From: Neobacillus jeddahensis
GTDB taxonomy: Bacteria; Bacillota; Bacilli; Bacillales; Cytobacillaceae
NCBI RefSeq assembly: GCF_000612625.1
Contig: NZ_CCAS010000002.1
Location: 116,835 to 180,834 of the forward strand
DNA length: 64,000 bases
Direction: 5' to 3'
Within the stretch, counting starts at the first letter, position 1. Each line of letters starts with the position of its first letter. The translations under genes and the position numbers were made by a program. Below, one piece after another: positions 20,677 to 31,272 of the stretch. Below the pieces are notes generated by a model. The model searched no databases. It was given only the letters and a program-made list of their open reading frames with translations, and was not told the origin of the DNA.

Positions 20677-21195
20677 TTAAGGGATATATTCTTCAATATT
20701 ATTTCGATTCAACTGAATGTCTCCAATTCTTTTCCGTTGAACAACTTCTTTTAGGATTTGAAAAAGGTATAAAATCGTAGCTAGAACAGTAAAAACATAC
20801 ATCAATTGAATTTTTTTCATTCGAACCAAAGATGCGATTCCGAATTTTGTTAAATAAGGCACCACAATATAAGTAAATATCGAATCCATGATTAAATTCA
20901 ATATCATATATCTAAAAAATTTGCCGTACGTCCATTTTAATATCCACATTGAACCAACAAAGAACGGTCCTAACATGAAGGGAATTACTCCCGATAAATT
21001 TGGATGGAAAGGTTCATACCACCACCACCATTTGCCTTTTTTTGCAATTATATTTACAATTCTCACCATTAGAGAAATAAATACCCCTGCTGGTAAAAAC
21101 CTCTTAAAAGCACTTTTCCCTAACAATGGTGTAGTACCCCAAGGAAGTATCATCACTAATAGTAATAACAACTTCGAGTACTTCAAAATTTTCAC
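20677..21195 (-). CDS. CBO0543-like membrane protein
   Basis: A 172-aa integral membrane protein with about four to five hydrophobic segments (residues 7-24, 34-50, 70-88, 95-115, 128-146) and a hydrophilic C-terminus. The pattern resembles the CBO0543 family of uncharacterised proteins that are often duplicated in Bacillus and Clostridium. The function is unknown. It shares with the amidase the insertion between spoIVB and recN but has its own terminator. Confidence 0.7.
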   Translation of the reverse strand: MKILKYSKLLLLLVMILPWGTTPLLGKSAFKRFLPAGVFISLMVRIVNIIAKKGKWWWWYEPFHPNLSGVIPFMLGPFFVGSMWILKWTYGKFFRYMILNLIMDSIFTYIVVPYLTKFGIASLVRMKKIQLMYVFTVLATILYLFQILKEVVQRKRIGDIQLNRNNIEEYIP

Positions 21196-21333
21196 CAGAC
21201 CACCTCCTGTTCAATCCATTAGGAATAACATTCCCTAGAATTATCAAGATATAGCGATTTGGAACAAAAAAATACTCGGAATTCTAAATTTGATCCTAAA
21301 AAAATTTATTAAAAAGCCTAGAAATACAAGAAA

Positions 21334-21379
21334 AAACCTTAAACATTGATATCTCAATCATTTAAGGTTTTCTTTTTTA
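21334..21379. terminator. Bidirectional terminator between the inserted module and recN
   Basis: Stem AAAACCTTAAA / TTTAAGGTTTT is extended by the inner pairing ATTGA / TCAAT around TATC. CTTTTTT follows on the plus strand and a T-rich run on the minus strand. Confidence 0.8.
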
Positions 21380-21390
21380 TCTTCTAATTT

Positions 21391-21413
21391 AAAGCTACCC
21401 AATTTGGATAGCT
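21391..21413 (-). terminator. recN terminator, right copy of the 21-bp direct repeat
   Basis: A hairpin AGCTATCC-N5-GGTAGCT lies just after the recN stop on the minus strand. Bases 21391-21411 are repeated exactly at 19333-19353. Confidence 0.7.
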
Positions 21414-21415
21414 TT

Positions 21416-23104
21416 TCAATTTAGCTTTGTTTTTACAGCTAATTGCAATAATTCCTCTGCATGCTTTTTCGTTAAATCGGTTATTTCAGCCCCTGAAATC
21501 ATCCGGCCAATTTCTTTGATTTTCTCTTCAGTTTTCAACGGGTTAACCGATGTTTTCGTCCTTCCCCCTTTAATCATCTTCGCTATAAACAAGTGGGTAT
21601 CAGCCATCGCAGCAACTTGTGGTAAGTGAGAAATACATAAAACCTGCGAATCATATGCCACTTTATAAATTTTTTCTGCAATCGACTGGGCTACTCTACC
21701 ACTAACCCCCGTATCTACTTCATCAAAAATAATCGAGGTAACACCTTGGTGCTTGGAAAAAATACTCTTTAAGGCCAACATAATTCGTGATAATTCTCCA
21801 CCCGATGCAACCCTAGAGAGCGGCTTTAATGGTTCCCCCGGATTTGTAGAAATAAAAAACTCAATATGATCAACACCATTTTTCGAAAAATGTTCTAGAT
21901 CGGATTCAAATCGGATCTCAAAAATGGTTTTGGCCATATATAATTCTTTCAGTTCTTTGTGAATTAATTTTGTGAGCTTTTCAGCCCATTTATGACGGAT
22001 TTCAGTTAATTGTTGAGCTTCAAGAGTTAAGTCCTTTTTAATCGAGGTTAGTTCTTTTTCCAGTTCTTCAATATGTGTTTCTTTATTTTGTAGTGTTTCG
22101 ATTTCTTCTTCAATCATCGCGGAATATTCTACAATTTCATCAATTGATTTACCATATTTACGTTTCAACTGATTAATTTCATTCAAACGATCTTCAATTT
22201 CATTTAACCTTTGGGGATCGTATTCCAATAAATCCAATTCATTTCGTAATGTATGGGCAGCATCCTCTAATTGATAAAAGCTATTGGAGACGGATTCAAA
22301 TAGCTCCTTATAGGTTGAATCCAATGTGGCAGCATCCTCAATATGCCCCATGACCATCCCAATCCAATCTAGCCCCTTCTGTTCCCCGTGGAGGGCATTA
22401 TAACCTGATTGAATGGCTTCAAATACTCGTTCAAAATTCCCCAATTTTCTTTTTTCCTCGAAAAGTTCTTCATCTTCACGAGGTTTTAGATTAGCATTTT
22501 GTATTTCATCAAATTGAAATTGTATTAAATCTAACCGGTGAGCAGTTTGTTGATCATTTTCACTTAATAATTTTAATTTATGTAAAGTGTGTTCATATCG
22601 GCGGAATACTTCAGTATATTCATTTTGTGAAGGAAGTATTTCCTCAGCCCCGAATTGATCAAGTAAAGGTAAGTGTCTCGTTTCATCCATGAGTTCTTGA
22701 TGTTCATGTTGACCATGAATATCAACAAGTGTTGATCCAATTTCACGCAATGTTGATATTGTTACCAATTTCCCATTCACTCGGCAAACGCTTTTACCTG
22801 ATTTAGAAATGTCACGGCGTAAAACAACCATTCCTTCTTCGATGTCGATCCCAAATTCTAATGACCTCATTATAACTGGATGGCTAGGATCATCCAGTTG
22901 GAATAGACCTTCGATTTCGGCCTTATCTTCCCCGTGACGTACAAATTCTGCCGATCCTCTACCGCCTACTAGTAAGTGTATGGCATCGATAATAATTGAT
23001 TTTCCTGCACCTGTCTCCCCTGTTAAAACGGTTAATCCCTTTTCAAATGAAATGGATAAGGCTTCAATAATAGCGAAATTTTTTATTGATAGTTCTGCTA
23101 ACAA
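21416..23104 (-). CDS. recN: DNA repair protein RecN
   Basis: SMC-like ATPase that acts early at double-strand breaks. The N-terminal half-ATPase has Walker A GETGAGKSIIIDA (about residue 32). A long central coiled coil spans about 180-370. The C-terminal half has the ABC signature VASGGELSRIMLALK and Walker B IIFDEVDTGVSGRVAQ. The TTG at 23104 gives the conserved start MLAELSIKNFAII (562 aa). The upstream in-frame TTG at 23119 is too close to the argR stop. It is downstream of and probably co-transcribed with argR. Confidence 0.96.
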   Translation of the reverse strand: MLAELSIKNFAIIEALSISFEKGLTVLTGETGAGKSIIIDAIHLLVGGRGSAEFVRHGEDKAEIEGLFQLDDPSHPVIMRSLEFGIDIEEGMVVLRRDISKSGKSVCRVNGKLVTISTLREIGSTLVDIHGQHEHQELMDETRHLPLLDQFGAEEILPSQNEYTEVFRRYEHTLHKLKLLSENDQQTAHRLDLIQFQFDEIQNANLKPREDEELFEEKRKLGNFERVFEAIQSGYNALHGEQKGLDWIGMVMGHIEDAATLDSTYKELFESVSNSFYQLEDAAHTLRNELDLLEYDPQRLNEIEDRLNEINQLKRKYGKSIDEIVEYSAMIEEEIETLQNKETHIEELEKELTSIKKDLTLEAQQLTEIRHKWAEKLTKLIHKELKELYMAKTIFEIRFESDLEHFSKNGVDHIEFFISTNPGEPLKPLSRVASGGELSRIMLALKSIFSKHQGVTSIIFDEVDTGVSGRVAQSIAEKIYKVAYDSQVLCISHLPQVAAMADTHLFIAKMIKGGRTKTSVNPLKTEEKIKEIGRMISGAEITDLTKKHAEELLQLAVKTKLN

Positions 23105-23119
23105 GAAACTCTCCCCCAA

Positions 23120-23569
23120 TTAAAGCATGTCAAGGAATCGGTTTGTGATGATTTCCGTGTCTTCAGGAGTACGGCAAATAATTAACATTGTATCATCACC
23201 ACAAATCGTTCCTAATATTTCTTCCCAATCGAGATTATCGATAAGTGCCCCGATCGCCATTGCATTCCCTGGTAAACATTTCATTACCAATAAATGTCCG
23301 GCCGAATCAATCCTTACAAATGCATCGATTAATGACCTTTTTAATTTCTGTAAAGGGTTAAATCGTTGGTCAGCTGGCAAACTGTATTTATACCGTCCAT
23401 CCGTTAAAGGTACTTTGACAAGGTGTAATTCTTTAATATCCCTTGATACAGTTGCCTGTGTAATATTATATCCTGCACTTTTTAATTCATCTACCAACTC
23501 ATCTTGTGTCTCAATATCATTGCTGGCAATAATTTCTCTTATTTTTATATGGCGTTGACCTTTATTCAT
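23120..23569 (-). CDS. argR: Arginine repressor ArgR/AhrC
   Basis: Hexameric regulator of arginine biosynthesis and catabolism, 149 aa. The N-terminal winged helix domain ([20 protein letters not shown], then [20 protein letters not shown]) is followed by the C-terminal arginine-binding and oligomerisation domain containing [15 protein letters not shown]. The position between recN and the TlyA gene is conserved in bacilli. A separate terminator upstream at 23723-23746 indicates it has its own promoter. Confidence 0.95.
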   Translation of the reverse strand: MNKGQRHIKIREIIASNDIETQDELVDELKSAGYNITQATVSRDIKELHLVKVPLTDGRYKYSLPADQRFNPLQKLKRSLIDAFVRIDSAGHLLVMKCLPGNAMAIGALIDNLDWEEILGTICGDDTMLIICRTPEDTEIITNRFLDML

Positions 23570-23722
23570 TTTTTCACCCCATAATCATTGAAAACATCAG
23601 TTGTATCTACCCATATGTTAGCCGATTTTTGCAAACTTGTACAATTATTCTTAAAGCTATTACTAAGTCCAGTTTGCTATTCACTTACCTAATAAAATCC
23701 ATAGATAAAAAGTAAAACATAA

Positions 23723-23746
23723 AAGGATAAGCATCTGCCTATCCTT
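23723..23746 (-). terminator. Terminator of the nusB-to-tlyA operon
   Basis: A 7-bp stem AAGGATA / TATCCTT overlaps the tlyA stop codon. On the minus strand it is followed by TTATGTTTTACTTTTT. Confidence 0.7.
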
Positions 23747-24578
23747 CTGGATTTTGTTTCGTTTTGAATTCTTGATGTGAGGCCTTCACCACTTCATCAG
23801 GACTGACAGGTAAAAGATTGCTTCCTGCTTCTCGTTCACCTTCCCATGTAAGATGTAACAAAAATTCAATATTGCCGTCACCGCCAGTAATCGGAGAAAA
23901 AGATAAATTGCTTACTGTATAGGATTCCTTTATAGCAAAATTCACAATTTTGTCAATTACTTGTAGATGAACCTTTTCATCGCGTACAATCCCTTTTTTA
24001 CCAACCTGGTCACGCCCTGCTTCGAATTGTGGCTTTACCAGGGCGACAATATCACTGCCAGGAATTAGAAGAGTTTTTAATACAGGCAAAATTAATGTTA
24101 AAGAAATAAACGATACATCAATCGATGCAAAGTTTGGCATTTCACCATGAAGGTCCGCAGGAGTCACATAACGAAAATTAGTTCTTTCCATTACCACAAC
24201 CCGTTCGTCTTGTCTAAGTTTCCAGGCGAGCTGATTGTAGCCTACATCAAGGGCATACGACATTTTTGCCCCATTTTGCAGCGCACAATCGGTGAATCCT
24301 CCGGTTGAAGCACCAATATCTAATAAAACCTTTCCCAAGACATTCACATCAAAAACTTTTAAGGCCTTTTCTAGCTTTAATCCCCCCCTGCTTACATAGG
24401 GAAGCATTTTTCCTTTAATATTCAGAGGAATATCGACTTTTACTTTCTCACCAGGTTTATCTAAACGTTCTTCGTTCGTATAAACTAACCCAGCCATGAT
24501 CGCCCTTTTTGCTTTTTCGCGTGTCTCAATTAGACCTCGTTCAACAAGTAAAACATCTAAACGTTCTTTATTTTTCAT
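23739..24578 (-). CDS. yqxC: TlyA-family 2'-O-ribose rRNA methyltransferase
   Basis: A 279-aa protein with an N-terminal S4 RNA-binding domain (ERLDVLLVERGLIETREKAK) and a C-terminal FtsJ/RrmJ-type methyltransferase domain with the SAM motif LLDIGASTGGFTDCALQ, then VALVKPQFEAGRD. Family members methylate rRNA cytidines and some have haemolysin-like activity. It starts 3 bp after the dxs stop. In bacilli it always sits between dxs and argR. Confidence 0.92.
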   Translation of the reverse strand: MKNKERLDVLLVERGLIETREKAKRAIMAGLVYTNEERLDKPGEKVKVDIPLNIKGKMLPYVSRGGLKLEKALKVFDVNVLGKVLLDIGASTGGFTDCALQNGAKMSYALDVGYNQLAWKLRQDERVVVMERTNFRYVTPADLHGEMPNFASIDVSFISLTLILPVLKTLLIPGSDIVALVKPQFEAGRDQVGKKGIVRDEKVHLQVIDKIVNFAIKESYTVSNLSFSPITGGDGNIEFLLHLTWEGEREAGSNLLPVSPDEVVKASHQEFKTKQNPEG

Positions 24579-24581
24579 ATT

Positions 24582-26477
24582 TTATGCCCTTTGTTGTTTT
24601 TTCCTAGCCAAAACGGAAATCCTTTTCATTACTTCATCAGTTGTTAAGCCAATCTCTTCCAGCAAGGAGTTAACATCTCCATGTTCAATAAATTGATCAG
24701 GTATTCCCATCCGATCAATTTGTGCATGATTGAAACCTTTAGTTTGGGCAAACTCAAGAACAGCGCTCCCAAATCCCCCCTGTAATACTGCTTCCTCAAT
24801 TGTGAGAACCGGAATATTATTATCTAACAGATTGGTTAACATTTGTTCATCCATTGGTTTAATAAATCTTGCATTCACAACGGACACTGAGATCCCTTGT
24901 TCCTCAAGAGCGGCGGCTGCCTCCATTGCCATTGGAATCGTCGTACCGAAGGTTAAAATAGCAGCATCATCGCCTTCTTTTAATACCTCCCAAGTCCCAA
25001 TCGGTATAGTTTGGAATTCTTCATCCATTTGTACACCAACTCCATTCCCACGAGGATACCTCATCGCGATTGGACCATCATCATACCGTAAAGCCGTATA
25101 GACCATATGTTGTCCTTCATTCTCATCTTTCGGCATCATCAGGACGATGTTAGGAATATGCCTTAGAAAGGCAATATCAAATACCCCCTGATGTGTTTCC
25201 CCATCGGCACCTACTAAACCAGCACGATCAATTCCAATAAAAACATTTAAGTTTTGACGGCAAATATCATGTAAAACCTGGTCATATGCTCGTTGCAAAA
25301 AGGTTGAATAAATCGCTAAAAATGGCTTCATATTTTGAGTTGCTAAACCTGCTGCAACCGTGGCAGCATGCTGTTCGGCAATTCCTACATCATACATTCG
25401 CTTAGGAAACTCACTGGCAAACCCTTCTAGTTTAGAGCCTACTGGCATCGCTGGAGTAATGGCCACTATTCGCTCATCACTACGTGCCAGTTTTCGAACG
25501 GTTTCGCTTACAAGACTACTCCAAGCAGGCGGCTGTTTTTGTGTAGGTTTAACAAAATCACCCGTGTCCATCTTGTAAGGGCCAGTTCCGTGCCAAGTAC
25601 CTATTTTATCGCTCTCTGCCGGTTTATACCCTTTTCCCTTCTTGGTAATAACATGCAGGAGAACTGGGCCTTCTGTTTTCTTAGCATAAGCCAGATTTTC
25701 AAATAAATTTTCAAAATTATGGCCATCGATTGGGCCTAAATACGTAAAGCCTAGTTCTTCAAAAAACATGCCTGAAACAACTAAATACTTAAGACTATCC
25801 TTGATTCGTTCAGCTGTTGCTGCAAGTTTCCCGCCGACAGCAGGCACTTTCTTCAACAAGACTTCAAGTTCATCTTTGACCCATTGATACTTTCCAGCGG
25901 TCCGCAATTGACCAAGGATATTGTGAACAGCACCGACATTCGGGGCAATGGACATCTCATTATCATTCAAAATGACAATCATGTTTTTCTTTTCATGACC
26001 AATATGATTTAAAGCTTCTAAAGCCATTCCACCCGTTAATGCCCCATCCCCAATAACTGGGATAACAAAGGATTTCTCCTTTTTCAAATCCCTAGCAATA
26101 GCCATTCCCATTGCAGCTGATAGTGATGTAGAGCTGTGCCCTGTCTCCCACACATCATGCTCACTTTCGATCCGTTTCGGGAAACCACATAGTCCTTTAA
26201 ACTGTCTTAAGGTGTCAAATTCACTGGCTCTCCCTGTTAATATTTTATGAACATAGGATTGATGACCTACATCCCAGAGAATTTTATCCTTAGGACTATT
26301 AAAACATTTATGTAAAGCAATCGTTAATTCAATAACCCCTAAATTCGGTCCGATATGCCCACCCGTCACAGACAGTTTTTCAATTAAGAATTGGCGAATG
26401 TCTTGACTTAAAGCCTCCAACTCTTTATTCGACATCCCTTTTAAAAAGGATGGGTCCTTTATTGATAATAAATCCAT
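24582..26477 (-). CDS. dxs: 1-deoxy-D-xylulose-5-phosphate synthase
   Basis: Thiamine diphosphate enzyme making the first intermediate of the MEP isoprenoid pathway from pyruvate and glyceraldehyde 3-phosphate. The N-terminal domain has [18 protein letters not shown] and the ThDP motif [17 protein letters not shown]...NDNEMSI. The transketolase pyrimidine domain has [16 protein letters not shown]. The ATG at 26477 ([14 protein letters not shown]) matches homologues and gives 631 aa. The ribosome site is weak, and an ATG at 26498 is possible but not conserved. Confidence 0.95.
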   Translation of the reverse strand: MDLLSIKDPSFLKGMSNKELEALSQDIRQFLIEKLSVTGGHIGPNLGVIELTIALHKCFNSPKDKILWDVGHQSYVHKILTGRASEFDTLRQFKGLCGFPKRIESEHDVWETGHSSTSLSAAMGMAIARDLKKEKSFVIPVIGDGALTGGMALEALNHIGHEKKNMIVILNDNEMSIAPNVGAVHNILGQLRTAGKYQWVKDELEVLLKKVPAVGGKLAATAERIKDSLKYLVVSGMFFEELGFTYLGPIDGHNFENLFENLAYAKKTEGPVLLHVITKKGKGYKPAESDKIGTWHGTGPYKMDTGDFVKPTQKQPPAWSSLVSETVRKLARSDERIVAITPAMPVGSKLEGFASEFPKRMYDVGIAEQHAATVAAGLATQNMKPFLAIYSTFLQRAYDQVLHDICRQNLNVFIGIDRAGLVGADGETHQGVFDIAFLRHIPNIVLMMPKDENEGQHMVYTALRYDDGPIAMRYPRGNGVGVQMDEEFQTIPIGTWEVLKEGDDAAILTFGTTIPMAMEAAAALEEQGISVSVVNARFIKPMDEQMLTNLLDNNIPVLTIEEAVLQGGFGSAVLEFAQTKGFNHAQIDRMGIPDQFIEHGDVNSLLEEIGLTTDEVMKRISVLARKKQQRA

Positions 26478-26564
26478 TTTGGGACCACTCACTTTCATAC
26501 ATTTTCTTTCTAGATTATTGCAAACAAATTAGATTTATCTTTGTTAGGTTTTCACGAATTCTGT

Positions 26565-26597
26565 AAAAATAGCCGCTAACACATAAGTGATAACGGC
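26565..26597 (-). terminator. Intra-operon terminator-like hairpin between ispA and dxs
   Basis: An imperfect stem GCCGTTATCAC / GTGTTAGCGGC is followed on the minus strand by TATTTTT. It lies in the 185-bp gap before dxs and may give partial termination or attenuation within the operon. Confidence 0.55.
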
Positions 26598-26662
26598 ATG
26601 AACAACGCTCTCTTATTGAGACGATTATAACATACTAAATTCAATGCCTCAAACCCCTCATT

Positions 26663-27556
26663 TTAATGGTCCCTTGAAGCAACTAAATCCGTTATTTCCC
26701 TAAGCAAGTTAGTATTTAAGTCGGTCTTAATCAGATATTCCTTTGCTTGCAAAATCTGATTATGTAGTGCAGCTTTTGCGCCCTCAAGTGATAAAAGCTG
26801 TGGGTAGGTACTTTTTTGATTGGTAGTATCACTTCCAACTGGTTTCCCTATTATCTCTTGATTGCCAACCTGATCAAGAATATCATCCTGTATTTGAAAT
26901 GCAAGGCCAAGGTGATGAGCAAAAGCTGAGAGGTTGTCTAGTTGAGATGGGTTCGCTCCAGCTAAAATTGCCGCAGCGACCACGCTAAACCTAAGCAGTT
27001 TACCCGTTTTATGAATATGTATATATTCTAGTTCTTCAAGGGATAGTACTTTCCCCTCCCCTTCCATATCGGCAACTTGACCACCAACCATTCCTTCCGT
27101 ACCGGCAGCTTTTGCCATTTCCACCACTAACCTTAACTTTGTATCAGCTGAGGCAAAGTCTTTTGTTAGTAACCCGATAACCTCAAAACTGTAGGTTAAC
27201 AACGCATCACCAGCTAAAATGGCAATGGCATCCCCAAAAATTTTATGATTCGTCGGTTTTCCTCTTCTTAAGTCATCATTATCCATACTTGGCAGGTCGT
27301 CATGGATTAAGGAATATGTATGAACCATCTCAATAGCGGCCGCAGCAGGAATTCCTTTTTTGGGGTCTATTCCAAACGCATCTAAGGTGGCAAATAAAAG
27401 GAGTGGGCGGATTCTTTTCCCGCCTGCTTCAAGGGAATAAATCATGGATTCCTTGATTACTAAAGGGGCATCCAGCTTTTCAACTAGCACTCTTAGCTCC
27501 GATTCAAGTAGCTTTTTGTATTCTTGTGCAAATGCGTCTAATAACCCAGTTTCCAA
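26663..27556 (-). CDS. ispA: Farnesyl diphosphate synthase (polyprenyl synthetase)
   Basis: Adds isopentenyl diphosphate units to give farnesyl diphosphate, 297 aa. The two Asp-rich motifs are LIHDDLPSMDNDDLRRGKPT (about residues 83-102) and FQIQDDILD (about 224-232). GGKRIRPLL is near the N-terminus. It starts at TTG, and its ribosome site GAGGAGG lies within the xseB stop region. The operon is nusB-folD-xseA-xseB-ispA-dxs-yqxC. Confidence 0.94.
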   Translation of the reverse strand: METGLLDAFAQEYKKLLESELRVLVEKLDAPLVIKESMIYSLEAGGKRIRPLLLFATLDAFGIDPKKGIPAAAAIEMVHTYSLIHDDLPSMDNDDLRRGKPTNHKIFGDAIAILAGDALLTYSFEVIGLLTKDFASADTKLRLVVEMAKAAGTEGMVGGQVADMEGEGKVLSLEELEYIHIHKTGKLLRFSVVAAAILAGANPSQLDNLSAFAHHLGLAFQIQDDILDQVGNQEIIGKPVGSDTTNQKSTYPQLLSLEGAKAALHNQILQAKEYLIKTDLNTNLLREITDLVASRDH

Positions 27557-27558
27557 GT

Positions 27559-27789
27559 TTATTCCTCCTCAATAGAAAAACTCTCCGTTCGTCCATCCTC
27601 CGTAATGATTTGTGTCAGTTGTTCCTCGACATTTTTTAATTTATCATGACAAAGTTTGGAAAGCTCCATACCATCCTTATAGAAAAGAATTGCTTCTTCC
27701 AATGGAACGTCTCCTTCTTCCAGCTTATCAACGATTTGTTCAAGCTTCGTCATTGCTTCTTCAAAGGTTATTGTTTTTTCATTCGTCAC
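27559..27789 (-). CDS. xseB: Exodeoxyribonuclease VII small subunit
   Basis: A small helical subunit of about 76 aa ([40 protein letters not shown]) that binds XseA. The GTG at 27789 with AAAGGAGA about 9 nt upstream is preferred to the GTG at 27798, which lies almost on the ribosome site. It overlaps the xseA end by 11 bp. Confidence 0.93.
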   Translation of the reverse strand: MTNEKTITFEEAMTKLEQIVDKLEEGDVPLEEAILFYKDGMELSKLCHDKLKNVEEQLTQIITEDGRTESFSIEEE

Positions 27790-29137
27790 TCTTTTCACTC
27801 TCCTTTATGGAATTCACATTGCAGATAAGGCTACCGTCGGTTAATTGAATCTGAACTTTTTCATTCACAACTACGTGATGGACACTTTTCACAAGGCGAT
27901 TATCCTTAGAATAGGCCAAACTATAGCCTCGTTCCATTATTTTCAATGGACTTAATGCTTGCAGGGTTGACAGGATTCGATCGAATTCCGTTTGCTTTTT
28001 CCCTAGTATCTGTTGCATGAAGCGATTCATATCTTTTTGCGTCCGTTCAAGTCGCTTTTTTGCCTCCATCACTGCTTCGTTAGGGTGGTTTCGTTGTAAT
28101 CTTTTAAACAGGGTATCATGCTGATTTTTTTTCAATGTAGATAATCTGGACGTCCCTCGGACAAGCAATTCAGTTAATTTGTCAAGCTGTTCTATCTTTT
28201 GTTCGTAGAGGCGATGAGGATAACGAAAGGCATACGATCTTTGAACACGATTTAACCTTTCTCGTTCGAACTGAAACTTTCCATTCATAGCTCGGAGCAT
28301 ACGGGTTTGCCGCTGGAAAATCCGCTCCACTAACTCGTCAATATGAGGGACTGCTAACTCTGCTGCACCTGTTGGCGTTGGTGCTCGCAAGTCCGCTACA
28401 AAATCGGCAATTGTAAAGTCTGTTTCATGCCCAACTGCTGAAATAATGGGAATCTTGGAGGCAAAAATCGCACGTGCAGTTAGTTCCTCGTTGAATGCCC
28501 ATAACTCTTCAATCGACCCTCCACCACGTCCGACAATTAAAACATCGATATCATTCATACTATTTGCTTTTTCAATCGCCTTGACAATCGAGGGTGCAGC
28601 ATTGTCCCCTTGCACAAGCGCAGGAAGAACAAGAATGTTGGCAATGGGATAACGTCGTTTTATTGTCGTAATGACATCCCGAATAGCTGCACCTGTTGGC
28701 GATGTAATAACACCAATTGTCCTTGGATAAAGTGGAATAGCTTTTTTTATTTCAGATGCAAATAGACCTTCATACTCCAATTTCTGTTTTAGCTGTTCAT
28801 AAGCTAAAAACAATTCTCCAATGCCGTCGGGCTGCATTTCTTTGATATATATTTGGTATTGACCACTTGGTTCATATACAGAGACATCACCTTTTACAAT
28901 TACCTTCATCCCGTTCTCAGGTGAAAATTTCATGAAACGAGATTGTTTTGAAAACATCACAGCCAGAATCCGGGCTTTTTCATCCTTTAATGTAAAATAC
29001 ATATGTCCGCTCGAATGCTGTTTGAAATTTGATATTTCTCCTCTTACATGAACTTCTCGAAGATGAGGATCCACATCAAATTTTCTTTTTATATATTTAG
29101 TTAAAGCATTCACAGATAAATATCTTTGTTCTTCCAT
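27779..29137 (-). CDS. xseA: Exodeoxyribonuclease VII large subunit
   Basis: Catalytic subunit of the single-strand-specific exonuclease. An N-terminal OB-fold ([20 protein letters not shown]) is followed by the catalytic domain ([42 protein letters not shown] and [20 protein letters not shown], read in parts) and a long coiled coil at about 260-400. The ATG at 29137 follows AAAAAGGAG and gives 452 aa, the family length. The frame to 29215 is an accidental extension. Confidence 0.95.
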   Translation of the reverse strand: MEEQRYLSVNALTKYIKRKFDVDPHLREVHVRGEISNFKQHSSGHMYFTLKDEKARILAVMFSKQSRFMKFSPENGMKVIVKGDVSVYEPSGQYQIYIKEMQPDGIGELFLAYEQLKQKLEYEGLFASEIKKAIPLYPRTIGVITSPTGAAIRDVITTIKRRYPIANILVLPALVQGDNAAPSIVKAIEKANSMNDIDVLIVGRGGGSIEELWAFNEELTARAIFASKIPIISAVGHETDFTIADFVADLRAPTPTGAAELAVPHIDELVERIFQRQTRMLRAMNGKFQFERERLNRVQRSYAFRYPHRLYEQKIEQLDKLTELLVRGTSRLSTLKKNQHDTLFKRLQRNHPNEAVMEAKKRLERTQKDMNRFMQQILGKKQTEFDRILSTLQALSPLKIMERGYSLAYSKDNRLVKSVHHVVVNEKVQIQLTDGSLICNVNSIKESEKSDE

Positions 29138-29293
29138 AAGAAACTCCTTTTTGACCAAAAAAGTAATTGGCGATGTATGCCGTTTCCCAATAAGAATAAA
29201 ACTGTCCTTATCCATTTTAAATTTAGCTCCTTCTATTGTCTGTAAAAAACAATAAGAGCTAAAAATAGAAATAAGATAAGGACAAGATCCAAC

Positions 29294-30151
29294 TTAATCG
29301 CGGTCAAGACTTTCAGCTGCTGATTTTAAGGTGTTATACATAAGCATCGTAATCGTCATAGGGCCAACTCCCTTTGGTACAGGAGTGATAAATCCAGCCT
29401 TCTCACTCACTTCATCAAAGGCCACATCCCCACAAAGCTTGCCAGCTTCATTTCGATTAATTCCTACATCAATAACAACTGCACCTTCTTTAACATGCTC
29501 AGCTTTTATAAAGTTTGGAATACCCACAGCAGCCACAAGGATATCCGCTTGATTCGTATGTAATGATAAATCTTTTGTTCTGGAATGGCAGTATGTCACC
29601 GTTGCATGCTGATTGAGAAATAATTGCCCAACAGGCTTACCGACAATATTACTTCTCCCCACAACCACTACATTTTTTCCTGCAATCGAAATACCCGTTT
29701 CCTCAAGTAATACCATAATTCCGTATGGAGTACATGGCAGAAAGGCATTTTGTCCTGTCATCATCCTACCAATATTAATCGGATGGAAGCCATCGACATC
29801 CTTTAAAGGTGAAATGGTTTCAATTACCTTTTTCTCGTCGATATGCTTTGGTAATGGCAGTTGAACCAAAATACCATGAATAGCTGAATCCCTATTTAAT
29901 TCATCAATTTTCCCAAGTAATTCTTCTTCGGAAACTTTTTCATCCATTTCAATCAACAATGAATACATTCCAAGTTCTTTACATGTTTTTTCTTTATTAT
30001 TCACATAAGTCTGTGATGCATGGTCACGTCCCACGAGAATAACAGCTAACCCCGGAGTAATCCCCTGTGTTTTAAGTCTCGCTACTTCTTCGGCAATTTC
30101 TAATTTTTTTTTCGCAGCAATTTCTTTTCCATTAATAATTTGAGCAGTCAT
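29294..30151 (-). CDS. folD: Bifunctional methylene-THF dehydrogenase / methenyl-THF cyclohydrolase
   Basis: Interconverts 5,10-methylene-THF and 10-formyl-THF for purine and formyl-Met synthesis, 285 aa. Motifs are the [13 protein letters not shown] region with the catalytic Lys, [24 protein letters not shown] and the NADP-binding [17 protein letters not shown]. The ATG at 30151 lies 6 nt after GGGAGAG. The ATG two codons upstream abuts the ribosome site. Confidence 0.95.
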   Translation of the reverse strand: MTAQIINGKEIAAKKKLEIAEEVARLKTQGITPGLAVILVGRDHASQTYVNNKEKTCKELGMYSLLIEMDEKVSEEELLGKIDELNRDSAIHGILVQLPLPKHIDEKKVIETISPLKDVDGFHPINIGRMMTGQNAFLPCTPYGIMVLLEETGISIAGKNVVVVGRSNIVGKPVGQLFLNQHATVTYCHSRTKDLSLHTNQADILVAAVGIPNFIKAEHVKEGAVVIDVGINRNEAGKLCGDVAFDEVSEKAGFITPVPKGVGPMTITMLMYNTLKSAAESLDRD

Positions 30152-30186
30152 AACCATCTCTCCCTTGTTCGTTAGGACTTTATTAA

Positions 30187-30585
30187 TTAATCGGTAAGAA
30201 GCTTTTGTTTTACTTTTGAAAGAACACCATTAATAAACTTGCTTGATTGATCATCCCCGAATATTTTAGCGATTTCAATAGCTTCATCTAAAACAACATT
30301 CTCAGGAACTTCCGTTTTGCAGTATTTCAATTCATAAGTAGCCATTCTTAATAAATTTCGATCTACTGTTGCTAGTCTGTCTAAAGTCCATTTTTCGAGG
30401 TTTTCAGTGATTAATTGATCAATTTCTGATTTTTGTTCAACAACGCCTTCTACCAATTTTGATAGATATTCGTCACTTGACTCCCCTTCCAAGACATGTT
30501 CAATTGCTATTGCTGGTTCCGCACTACTTACGTCGATTTGAAAAAGAGCCTGTAGCGCTTTTTCCCTTGCTGTTCTTCTTTTCAT
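30187..30585 (-). CDS. nusB: Transcription antitermination factor NusB
   Basis: All-helical RNA-binding protein that acts with NusE in rRNA antitermination, 132 aa. It starts [18 protein letters not shown] and ends with [31 protein letters not shown], both family hallmarks. The ATG at 30585 follows AAAGGAG. The longer frame to 30759 runs through the upstream non-coding region. Confidence 0.95.
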   Translation of the reverse strand: MKRRTAREKALQALFQIDVSSAEPAIAIEHVLEGESSDEYLSKLVEGVVEQKSEIDQLITENLEKWTLDRLATVDRNLLRMATYELKYCKTEVPENVVLDEAIEIAKIFGDDQSSKFINGVLSKVKQKLLTD

Positions 30586-30810
30586 TATACCGTTAACTCC
30601 TTTAGATATATTAAATAATTTTTGTCTATTTTCATACATAACTATTGGAAAAACACATTTAAGATAGCTTGCACATAAAAAGATAATAGCATAACTAAAA
30701 TGGATTCGCACGGTATGGATGAAATTTATTAAAAAGGGAAGTATTCCTCCATAGGCCAAGAGTCACTTATAGGCAGGCACCCTCAGTTTTTTTCTATGGT
30801 TAAAAGTAGA

Positions 30811-30840
30811 AAAACCAAAGGTATGATCACCTTTGGTTTT
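30811..30840. terminator. Terminator of the accBC-yqhY operon
   Basis: A perfect 12-bp stem AAAACCAAAGGT / ACCTTTGGTTTT with T-rich ends on both strands lies 7 bp after the yqhY stop. It separates this operon from nusB. Confidence 0.9.
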
Positions 30841-30846
30841 CTTAGG

Positions 30847-31254
30847 CTATATCTCTGAATCAATCTCAGTCTCAATCTTTTGGTTTTCGAATTGAATACC
30901 AACCACGTGAATATTAACTTCTTCTGTCTCTAACGCTGTCATATTTAACAACGCCTGACGAATATTATCTTGTATTTTACCGGCAACTGTTGGAATTGAA
31001 GTGCCGAACTTCATTAAGCAATAGACATCAACTTTGATTCCAGTTTCAGTTAGCTCCACTTTAACGCCCTTACCGTGATTTTTTTTCCCTAAGCGTTCTA
31101 CAACGCCAGTGGCAAAATTACCACGCATACCAGCTACGCCCTCTACTTCAGAAGCAGCAATCCCCGCAATAACCTCGATTACTTCAGGGGCAATTTCAAT
31201 TTTCCCATGGCCATTATTCCCCTGTTCCATTTCCAAGACATTATACTCGCTCAT
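30847..31254 (-). CDS. yqhY: Asp23/Gls24-family envelope stress protein (YqhY)
   Basis: A 135-aa DUF322 protein (ISPEVIEVIAGIAASEVEGV-like core, VYCLMKFGTSIPTVAGKIQDN and VNIHVVGIQFE). In B. subtilis yqhY sits downstream of accBC and its loss disturbs acetyl-CoA carboxylase control. The arrangement here is the same. The ATG is preceded by GGAGGTGTC, 18 bp after accC. Confidence 0.9.
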   Translation of the reverse strand: MSEYNVLEMEQGNNGHGKIEIAPEVIEVIAGIAASEVEGVAGMRGNFATGVVERLGKKNHGKGVKVELTETGIKVDVYCLMKFGTSIPTVAGKIQDNIRQALLNMTALETEEVNIHVVGIQFENQKIETEIDSEI

Positions 31255-31272
31255 CTAAGACACCTCCATCTA

